DNA from: Selaginella moellendorffii
Lineage: Eukaryota > Streptophyta > Lycopodiopsida > Selaginellales > Selaginellaceae
NCBI RefSeq assembly: GCF_000143415.4
Contig: NW_003314397.1
Span: forward strand, 2,034-66,033
Direction: 5' to 3'
Length of the DNA: 64,000 nt
In this document: in pieces, positions 45,766-55,364 of the stretch
Layout of the letters: every line of letters begins with the position of its first letter
Position numbering within the stretch: the first letter of the stretch is position 1
Made by a program: the position numbers and the translations under genes
The notes under the pieces: generated by a model
Databases searched by the model: none
What the model saw: the letters and a program-made list of their open reading frames with translations, nothing else
What the model was told of the DNA's origin: nothing

Positions 45766-48260
45766 GCCGCTGCTTCTGGCTCTGCTGAAATATCAAAATA
45801 CGGATCGAAACAAGCGAGCCTTGTCATTTTGTTTGACTAGACTGTGACACGTTTCTGTCCATAAATCAGATGATTTATGGGTTTCCGTCCGTCGCTGTCA
45901 CTGCTGGTAGCTTCAGCACGTCTGTTTTCTAACTACAATTCTGTGTGGGGTTTTCAAAACCGCGAAATCAACAAACCCAAGGCATAAGTCGGCTAGCCGC
46001 AGTCAAGACGACGTCTTGGGGTTAACCTTGTAGCATCTTCAATCAACAGATGGGAAAATCCGGTTGGTATTGCCATCCGTAAGGAGCACAACTACACGGC
46101 AATCATAATTAGCTTATGAAGCAAAATTTTTTACAAGGAGATTTCTGTTCAGCTTACCTGAGAAATTGGTGCGATGACCAATCTCCGTTGAGAAATGCGT
46201 CCTGCTGATCCTGTTTCTGGATTTTGCAGATAGGAAATCGAAACAGAATGGAGCAAGGGAAGACACTATAACTGCTGCTGATCATGGCTCAAAGAATCTT
46301 GGAGCTCAAAGCAGTGACCTCGGAGATTGGAGGATGATTCGGTGTAAGCATTGTATCACCGGATTCATGCTGTTATAAATGTCGAGATTGAAACTGAATG
46401 AGCAGCTTGCGAAGGAAAAAACCTTATTTTTAGTATGCATTATCGTAACTTAATATCTTATTCACTAGAATGTAATCCGTGGCTAGAAAGCTAGTTGCCA
46501 GGGTACTTCAGCCACGTAAGATGGAACCGCAAGCAGAGGAAACCCCCAATTCCTTGCTGCACACACTATTTAAGATGAAATGGATGAAAATTTAACGAAA
46601 CCAACGAACACAGGTACGCAAACAGCATGTATACACTTACATTCATGGTAGAGACTTGAGGAGATCAAGGTCGGCCTAGGGATCACTCTCCACGAGTGAT
46701 GAGCTTATCGACTCAGTTTTGCTCCTCATTGTTTCTCCACATGTTCGTCAATGCTCTCGTCCTCGCAAAGTGTCATGTAGCACGTTACTTGGCACCATCC
46801 AAAGAAAACATCATCACCAGCAATCCAAATCTTTGGTAGGTACTCGAACCCTTGTTATCCAGAGCTATTATATTCTTGGTTATGGACTTTCAATCACTCA
46901 TGGGATCATTTAAGTCAGTGGTTTTCTAAAAAGCAAGGGGTGTGTAAGCGTAGTAGAAAATTAGGACCAGTGAGACGAAGCGGTGGCTGTGTAATGGCTT
47001 TGATTGCAGTTGGTCTCTGAAAGAAAATTCTTGAAGTCAGAATCCAAGCTCAATTCATCTAACAATGCCACTACCAAGAAGATTATTTCAAATGTCAGTC
47101 CCTCCCAAGCATGGAGGAACACACTACTTGTGTACTTCTTTACCTCAAGAATTTTATAGCTTCTAACTTGGTGCATGGCGTGTGCTCGAAACTGCTCTTG
47201 ACCACAAATGAGCTCAACCATATAAATCTCTGTATCATGAATCATCGAGCTTCTCTCTCCACCGAAACTGATCCGGTAGAGCAAGTCCATCAGCATATAA
47301 CTGGCGGCGGCTACTCCTCACATGTCCCTCTCTCTTCCTCAAAATCACACTTCCTCACCACGATCTCTTGTGCTGCTCCCTCCTGCGCCAGCAGCTGCTC
47401 AATGTACGCCACCTCAAACCTGAAGAGATTCACGCAGCAATTCGGTTCCCAAACCTTAATCTCAATCTCGCGATGTTACTCCTTTGCACCCTCGATCCGC
47501 TTTCACAAGGTCTCGGTGCGTTTTCTCATCCCTGTCGTCTAAGTGATGCCACCATAGGGGCCATCTAAACTATGGATGGGATAGGGATCATAATAGTCAT
47601 CGATCACCTCTGGTCTCTACCTCTGGCCTTGCAGGCTTGATCCCACAAGCGACACTACCTTGCAAAACAGAAAGGACGACCTTGTTGTTACATGTTGCAT
47701 CAGCTTCACAGAAGTCAAAGAAGGAAGCACTTGCTACAAGCAACACTACAAATATTTTCATCACTACCATTCTTCAATGCTTTAGATGTTGCGCATGGTT
47801 CTTATATAGTGGAGATACGTTTCATGAACATTGTGAATGGCAGCAACCAACAAACAACAAATTCTAGTGTTGACTGGCAAGCAGACCATGCTTTGACTAC
47901 TAGTCAAGCACGGCATGCTTGCCACTCAATATTAAAGCATATTCTTGGACTACTAGTCAAGCACGGCGTGTTTACAAATATTAACTGTATGAGTTTGACC
48001 GGCAGACAATTGGTCACATCACCTAGAACAAATATGTGACTTTTGTTGGACCAGCAGCGAAAAAAATTGGACTCTTTGATGTCGCATTCAAGATATAAAG
48101 TCTGGTGATCTTCAAATTTCTAGTATCCTGACAAGAAAAATATGTTTTCTCACTAGGGCATTGTATTTCTCTTCGCACTTGGCATGAATCTGTCTGCTGA
48201 GATATGATTAGATGATTTTGAAATGAAACTCTTAAGGTGTTCTTTCTTTTGTATAAGATC
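45766..48260. other. Intergenic region
   Basis: No gene could be supported. Open frames on both strands between 46960 and 47580 have no recognisable domain and would need unsupported splicing. A 20-nt direct repeat occurs at 47895-47914 and 47948-47967. The ENT promoter lies at the left edge. Confidence 0.4.
47895..47967 (+). repeat. Direct repeat of 20 nt
   Basis: Bases 47895-47914 and 47948-47967 are identical. The first copy, with its preceding T, contains the palindrome TGACTACTAGTCA. Function is unknown. Confidence 0.6.
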
Positions 48261-50270
48261 ATGGACGTGGAAATTCTACTGGAGTTCAAGCAAGGCATGT
48301 TGCAAAGCAATTCTACCTTTTCTAACTGGCATGAAGGAAGCAAGGATGGGATTTGCAGCTGGAGAGGCATTAGTTGCAATTCTGAACGCCAAGTAGTGTC
48401 CATACATCTATCCTCTGTGGATCTTGATGAAGCCTTGGTGGGAACTCTCACGCCAAGGCTTGGGCAGCTTTCATATCTTTCAGAGCTGGATCTATCGCTT
48501 AACAAAATAACGGGGCAAATTCCTACCACTCTCGGCAATTGCTCCTCACTCACAAAGCTCAACTTGGGAGGGAACCAATTGACTGGCCATACCGGCAACA
48601 TTAGGCCAGCTCCAGAATCTCACTGAGATCTCGCTATCTGATAATGTCTTGAGCGGGTCTATTCCATCGAGTGTTGGGAACTGCTCCAAGCTGCGGGTCC
48701 TCGATCTGGCACAAAACAACTTAACAGGCTCTATATCTCCATCACTGGGTAAGCTAAAAAAACTGGAAAAATTATCACTAGTTACAAACAATTTGGAGGG
48801 GCTTATACCAATCACTCTTGGAAACCTTTCGCGCCCCACAGAATTAGACATGTCTTGGAACCGTCTATGTGGCCCATTACCTGACTCTTTTGATGGTCTT
48901 CGTAGGCTAGAGAGGTTCATACTATCGTGAAACTATCTGAACGGATCGATTCCTTCAGATATGATGGTGGGCATGACATATTTAAAGCACCTAGAGCTAC
49001 AACTTTACAGGAAACATTCCCATGTTTAATGCGTCTTCTCCCGTTGTGGAATGCTTCCTGTCAGACTGTTAACGTCCAAGCGATCTTCTCCCGTTGTGCT
49101 GCTTCGCTTGGACGTTAACAGTCTGACAGGAAGCATTCCGCATTCAATCACAGCGCTCAAAACTCTCCAGCAATTCATGGAAGCATTCCAAAAGGCATTA
49201 GTCTTGAGAGACTTGACTTGAGTAAGGAAGTTCCTCCACTCAACAAATGTACCAAGCTTGGCTATCTCGACCTCCACGGAAACCCAATATGGAGCAGACT
49301 GCCAACGTTTGGTGCATGCACTAACCTGGTTTACTTGGATCTCTCAACGAACAAGTTCCAGGGAGAGATTAGCTCAAGGCTAGAAAATTGCTCCCAGCGC
49401 AAGGTTGTCAACTTTGCGCAGAACAATTTCACGGGTGAGGTGTGGCTGGACGTGAGTAACTTAACAAGCTTGGTCTTCTTTGTCATTTCCAACAACACGT
49501 TGAGTGGCACCATTCCAGTCAAAAGCTTGAGTTCCACTTACCTACTATAGTTGATTAGACCATAGTAGGAACCATTTCACAGGCGAGATCCCTCAAGAAA
49601 TTTGCAGCTTATGATGTTTGGCCAGATTCCAGCTTGCATCACCAATCTCATTTGGCTCCAAAATCTGTCAAACAATAAGCTCACAGGGCAGCTGCCAGGC
49701 AACCTTTGGAAGTTTCATGGTTTCAAGGGCAACGGATTTGAATCTTGGCATTTACACAGGGGTTCGGTTGAGCCTGGTCATCATAGTCAACGGCGTAAGG
49801 GTACAGTTTGATCGGACAACCATCGTTGCAAACAACATGACTTCATTGGGCATCTCAAGCAACTCTCTCAACGGTGAAGAAATTGGGCAACTGGTTGGAC
49901 TAATGTATCTCAACCTCTCGCACAACCAGTTCACCGGTGCCATACCTCTCAATCTTTCCAGCTTGAAAAAGCTTCAGTCTCTTGACTTGTCGTGGAACAT
50001 GCTCCAAGGCAGGATCCCAAACGAGTTTGGGGAATTGCCTTTGTCAGCCTTTAATGTTTCATTCAACAACTTAAGCAGATTGGTCCCAACTGCTTACAAT
50101 ATCAACACTCGATCACTTGCATTCCAAGGCAATAAGACTTCCTCTGCCACGAAGCTTTGTGGGCATTTGGCTGCGGTGTGTTTATTGGCTTTTGGGTCAC
50201 ATTTTTAGGCATCACGTGGGACATCCTTCAAATTCGGAAGTATAAGCTTCGAGCAAAGGACATATATTAG
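48261..50270 (+). pseudogene. Broken LRR receptor-like gene
   Basis: An N-terminal LRR cap (LLEFKQGML...CSWRGISC) and many plant-type LxxLxLxxNxxxGxIP repeats are readable, spread over all three frames. Breaks include a frame shift near 48590, a TGA at 48928 and a fold-back insertion at 49048-49139. Several further shifts follow between 49200 and 49620, then one near 50160. After the repeats a transmembrane-like stretch (VFIGFWVTFLGITWDI) and a basic tail follow, ending near 50270. No kinase domain follows, so the source was either an LRR receptor-like protein or a kinase cut off after the membrane helix. The signal peptide is also not visible. Confidence 0.82.
49048..49139. repeat. 35-bp perfect inverted repeat within the LRR pseudogene
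   Basis: Bases 49048-49082 and 49105-49139 are exact reverse complements, 22 nt apart. The right arm encodes LRR consensus residues (LDVNSLTGSIP), so the left arm is the inverted extra copy. A 15-nt direct repeat (49034-49048 and 49084-49098) brackets the left arm. Confidence 0.92.
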
Positions 50271-52430
50271 CCTCATCATTACTTTTCCTCCATCATTTCT
50301 TCCTCGTCTTGACAGTTCTTAAAAAATGCTAACTTGTCGCCAATTCCACATGGCTACTTTACTTTGATCAAAGTCTCTCTCTTCCTTAAGAGGGCCACTT
50401 TCCACTGCATTGTGCAGCCAACACGAAGCTATCCTGACCTGGAGCATATCTCCAAGGCTAATCCCTTCATTATCTATGATCAACGACTTCATGGAGTTCA
50501 ATTGCCTGTGTCTGGGTTTGCTTTTGTAACGCACTACTTGACTAACTTTTGTCAGTTTTTTTTCTCGTTTTTAATTCACCACGACCTAATCAGCTTTTGT
50601 TCTGCTACACTTGCCAAGTGCTTTTGTAAGTCTCATGGGAGCAGCAGCGTTCGTCCAAGAACTCTTCCTCTTTCATTGGCATTCCACGGATCATGTCGGC
50701 ATGGAAGGACATTATGCTTCTACAGCTCATGGTGACTATGTATGTTCTCAAGCCTCATGGAAGTGTTTGTGCCACAGAATCACAATGCCGTGATGATAAA
50801 GTTTTCAAAGTCAATTTGTATCATCTTTGATGGCATTTCGCTGCTTCAGCTCTCGTTACTTCTTGTGTTCCCAACAATGTTCCTGCCTCTGTGTTTGTTC
50901 GTCACCACCAGTGGCAGTGAAAACCTTGTCAGCCAGTCCAAACTATGGGAACATTACTTTTCAGTTCCTTTGTTGATGGTAAGGAAGTGCAATATCCTAT
51001 GCTGTTATTGAGAGAAAAGCTCTATACACTAACTATTAGTATATGGAATGAACAGGATGAAGAGCAACCATAACTTCACTTAATAAGAAATTTATTATGT
51101 TTGGTTCAGTTTTGTGCATACATCTTTTGTGCTGTATGCACAAAAGTGACTCTCTTACACTCTAACTATATATGAAAGATAGATTTTTCTTTTTATATTT
51201 AATATAAAGCTAATATCTCATTTTTACTTATAATGTTTTTAAATATAATGCTTAAAAGTGAAAAGATACCAACATTATTGATTTCAAAATATTTTAAATT
51301 TTTATATTACAATTAACCTTTATATGTTTAATTTTTTGGTTTGCTTAAGCAAACCTGTTGGGATATATCTAGAATATACTTGGATATTCTAGGATATTGT
51401 ACTATTTAATGGTTGTTATTAATTTAGATTATTCTTTCATTTATAATAAACTTCCATTTGATGAATTGAATTAATAAATAAAAATAACATTACTATTAAA
51501 AAAACCAAGTGCAATGCACAGAAAATTATTTTAAAGGTTGAGATTATCCTCTCAATGAACTAAACTAAATTTAAGTGGTATCTAACAAATATCAACAATA
51601 ATCACCAATTGAAAAAAGAGAGATACACTTAAATATAAAATATACTATATAAAATATTGCTCAAATATTAGTACTTAAAAACATATTTTAATGTGGTTTA
51701 AACTTTAAATATAAACAAAAATCATTATGTCTTTATTAGTTTTATACTTATTAATTTAATATCAAATTATAAATTTCACACCCGTAAGATATAATGTGGG
51801 TTTAGATTTTCATATAACTATGGGAGTAAGTTTCACTTTATTAAGGTCTATATTTAAGTTTAATCTGAGTATAGTTTTTCAATTATTGATGTATATAAGC
51901 ATAAGTAATATTGATAGCATACCAAATAGCATTATTCTAAATGTAAAAGATAAAGATAAATTCTGATGAAATACTTGAATAATTATTACTTTTGAAATTC
52001 TCCATTTATAGATTTTTTAAAATTACCTAATTAAGCCAAGTAGCCCTAATTGAAAGGATCTCACCTACCGCCCACGTGTCCACCATCCCAAGCTCCAATG
52101 CACTGCCACGCGTCGGTCTTGCAAGGGCCCACATGCACGCATGCAGACGGAGACAAGTGGCCCCAATGGGCTTGGTCCGGGATCACACGTGGCAGGCCCT
52201 GGTTGCTCCGGAGCGAGGTTTCACGCACACATACACGGCGGCTTAAAAAATAACCAGTCTTTTTGGCCGCGCTCTCTCTACGTTTCACAAGCTCACCTCG
52301 CCTACAAGGGGAGAAGGAATTTTTTTTAGCTCTAGCGATTTCTCTTGTAAGGTTTCGGTGGCGTTGGGTTCAAGCTAGGAATTGTTTTGGTAGCTAGCTA
52401 GCGATCGATTGTTCTTGGGGAAGAAGAGAG
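50271..52430. other. AT-rich intergenic region and MFT promoter
   Basis: No gene is seen. The stretch 51050-52040 is very AT-rich. It contains an 18-bp palindrome GGTTTGCTTAAGCAAACC at 51338-51355. GC content rises sharply at about 52050, where the MFT promoter begins. Confidence 0.45.
52072..52193 (+). promoter_or_regulatory. RY and ABRE cluster upstream of the MFT-like gene
   Basis: The cluster holds CCACGTGTCC (52072-52081), two RY cores CATGCA (52132-52137 and 52140-52145) and CACGTGGC (52186-52193, a classical ABRE). It lies about 240-360 bp before the start codon. These are binding sites for B3 (ABI3-type) and bZIP (ABI5-type) factors in seed plants. Confidence 0.6.
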
Positions 52431-53186
52431 ATGGGGAGATCCATGGATCCGCTGGTGCTAGGGCGAGTGATCGGCGACGTGCTGGATATGTTCGTTCCGG
52501 CCGTGGATATGAGCGTTTGCTATGGTAGCAAACAAGTCAACAATGGCTGCGAGCTCAAGCCTTCAGCCACTCAAGCTCGCCCCATTGTCCAAGTTGGATC
52601 TCCTCACGAGGAAGGCGCGCTCTACACTCTCGTAATCAATCTCACCTCCATAGCTACCGTCTTCTCTTCTTTCGATCTCTTCCCCATAGCTAGAGAACTT
52701 GATGCTACCACCCTTTGTTCTTAAACAGGTGATGGTCGACCCGGATGCTCCGAGTCCCAGCGAGCCATCAATGCGAGAATGGGTGCACTGGTTAGTTCCA
52801 AAGCTTCCATTTTTGCTTCTCCTTCGATATGAATCTGGAGTTTTCTACCCAGGATCGTCGCGGACATCCCCGGTGGAGCCGACGCTAGCCAAGGTATGAT
52901 CACTCCTTGCATTGTCACGTAAGTTCCAGCTTGGTTTTCTCTCTTGTTCGCTGCTCCATCTCCAGGGAGAGAGATCCTCCAGTACATCGGCCCCAAGCCC
53001 CCGACTGGAATCCATAGGTACATCTTCGTGGTCTTCCGGCAAATGGGACCAGTTCTCATGCTTCCACCGCTCATGAGGAACAACTTCAGCACTCGTTGGT
53101 TCGCGCAGGAGTACTTCCTGGGACTTCCAGTCGGCGCAGTCTACTACAATGCGCAGAAGGAGCCAGCCAGCCGGAGGAGAACCTGA
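52431..53186 (+). CDS. MFT: PEBP protein, MOTHER OF FT AND TFL1-like
   Basis: Four exons (52431-52631, 52729-52790, 52853-52893, 52966-53186) encode 174 residues. The middle exons of 62 and 41 bp are the conserved FT/TFL1/MFT gene structure. The ligand-pocket signatures [18 protein letters not shown] and [10 protein letters not shown] are intact. The form PSPSEP plus Trp after MREWVH, and a basic C-terminus (EPASRRRT), fit the MFT branch and not FT or TFL1. PEBP proteins bind 14-3-3 and bZIP partners. In seed plants MFT controls germination through ABA and GA. The upstream RY/ABRE cluster suggests a related ABA link here, although this plant seems to make spores. Confidence 0.92.
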
Positions 53187-53808
53187 TCTTGGCCCGAGCT
53201 TTCTTTCTCTAGTCGGCATCTCTCGAGAAACAGCAGCGAGGGAGGAGAGCTCGTCGAAAAAAACCGCTGCTTTCATCACCAACTTGTTCACTGCACTGAT
53301 ACCACTGCGGAAAGATCGTCCTCTTCACAGAACTGCTGATTTCCTTCTCTCCTCCTTTTCCTTTTTCTCCTGTTCCCAGATCTTTTGCAGTGGTATGGCC
53401 TCCCCACCCCGGAAGCAGCTCGAGAATAAATCCTGAGCAGAATCGCTGGAAAAAAAATGAGTGTGAGACGACCCGAGAAAAGAGAGACAATATCAAATCT
53501 TCCGTAGAGTTCCCAGAGGAGGACGATGGTCCATGGAAGAATATTATAATTGTTAAGATGGATGGAGAGAGAGATGGACCTGCCTGTAAAGTAATGATAA
53601 ATAGGTGTCAAAAGCTTTCACGGATCTTGTTAGACGTTATCAAATCAAAATGTGACGCACTAGTTTGTCCGAAAAAATCGTACTTCTCTACGTGTAGAGA
53701 GACATTGTTGTTGGGATCTCGATGACTGACTGTTGGACCAGCAAAGCCTTGTATTCGTGTCTCCCCGATAGTAACTATCGAGCTTTCCCTACGAGAACAA
53801 AAATGGAG
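53187..53808. other. Convergent 3' flanks of MFT and IMPACT genes
   Basis: No gene is seen. It holds both 3' UTRs. An AATAAA hexamer at 53425-53430, about 240 bp after the MFT stop, is a fair candidate for its poly(A) signal. Confidence 0.4.
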
Positions 53809-55335
53809 TCAGCACTCGCGGAACAGTGGCCGAGAAAAAGAAGTCCCACCTTTTTTGCTGGACGAACAGGTGTTGCTGTTCTTCCGGGAATCTCTTATGT
53901 ATCCACTACTCTCGAGGAGAGACCGTGCGGCATTGTTGATGTGCTTGAATCTGTCCGGACCGAGTAGGATCCCTCCAAACCACCTCGAGACCACCACCAC
54001 CTTGCATAAAATCAATCAGTGGAAGCTTTGGTGGGTTGGAATCTCCGTGGGGAACAAGGAAAGCAAAAGCTGCAGTTATAGCTTACCACGTCAATGGCGC
54101 CTACGATCTGGAGGAGATGCAATAGCCGGTTTCCAGCAGCGGTTTCTCCATCGTCGTCATAGTCTTGAAGTACCTGACACGGCAAGGCGAGAGAAAGAAG
54201 TTAGCAATCCCTTGACAAACACCGAAGTTATCGCAGTTATCGCCAAGGGTCACGTCAACTTTACAGTGTTTTTGTCGGGAAGAACGATGCGAAAGGCCAT
54301 TATGTTGTGAGTTGCCCCTGAAATCTTCCTGTTTCGCAGAAGTGCTTCCATTACCGTCTCCACCTCATCGGCCGAGTGGACGGGCGCCAGGTGCGCTTGG
54401 AAAGTACCTGATAGTCACGACAACTATCTCAGCAACGCAATCAACGAAACAACAACGACGCTCGTATATTTTATAATCACGTACTCTTCTTCTCTGTGAA
54501 GGGACACCCGTGAATAATGCCATGGAGTTTGTCCAGTTCCTCCACGTTGAGCTCAGCCGGAACATCCTCGGGCTTTTCAAACCTGCGCGCGCAGCACACT
54601 ACAGAAAATTAAAAGAGATTCCGCAGGAAACGAAAAACGAGATTTACGGCTGGAATAACTGAGCTGCTGCAGTCCCCGAATCGTTTACTGGCAAGAAAGA
54701 AAAAAAGAGAGACAAAACTCAAGACAAAAGCTTGCTTTGGCTGGAAAAATAGCGTACCTGTCTCTTTAGTACTTGCAGCAAGTGCCGTCCGTTTCTCGCA
54801 ATTCCATAGCCAGTGTTGTTCCTACAACCAGAGAGGAAGACGTAAGCTACGACATAGATTCTTCTACCTACCTTCATCCACTCTATCCATTTGAAAACAA
54901 TCACTTCTCCGTCACTGCTCGAGTACAACTCGTGAAATCCACTGACAACTTTGTCGCGGTCCTGTTCCGACAGCCACGCGGCTTCAGCTTCAAAAGTCGG
55001 TTCACTGTGTGACGGATATTCGTCCGGGAAATAAACGCCAAGCTTCACAGCCAAACCTCCCGACTCTTCTTCACTCGGGTAGACAGAAATCTGCCAAAGA
55101 ATACCAAGTTGGCCGGCTCAAAACCGCTCACCACGTTCATATGACAACCAAATACCTCACAGAAGTGTTCGTGCTCGTGAACAACGATATCCTCTCCATA
55201 AATGTAGCGGAGAGCTTCCAATTCTTCAGCTTGAGCTGCTCTGTTAGCTACACCACCACCCAAAACAAAACAAAGAGTCAGTCTCACACCAGAGAATGAA
55301 GCATCAAGCATACCTTGGACAGAAGCCGGATCCAT
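53809..55335 (-). CDS. IMPACT: IMPACT homologue (RWD plus UPF0029 domains)
   Basis: Nine exons: 55335-55314, 55247-55156, 55090-54872, 54821-54758, 54687-54648, 54582-54485, 54407-54265, 54173-54087 and 54000-53809. They encode 318 residues, with frame kept. The N-terminal RWD domain (about 10-110) includes EELEALRYIYGEDI and a YPSEE-type turn. The C-terminal Impact/YigZ domain (about 165-290) has STFQAHLAPV, ATHNIMAFRI, DDDGE and VVVSRWFGGILLGPDRF. IMPACT/Yih1 proteins bind GCN1 and damp activation of the eIF2alpha kinase GCN2 under amino-acid stress, in the cytosol. The start codon lies only 29 bp after the stop codon of the PPR gene on the same strand, so its promoter must overlap that gene. 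Confidence 0.9.
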
Positions 55336-55364
55336 GAAAAAGCCCTAGGAGAAAAGCAGCCAAG

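Noticed and set aside
46961-47580. Open frames on both strands (111 and 143 codons)
   Set aside because: No recognisable domain, no clear splice structure, and strand cannot be decided; not annotated as a gene.
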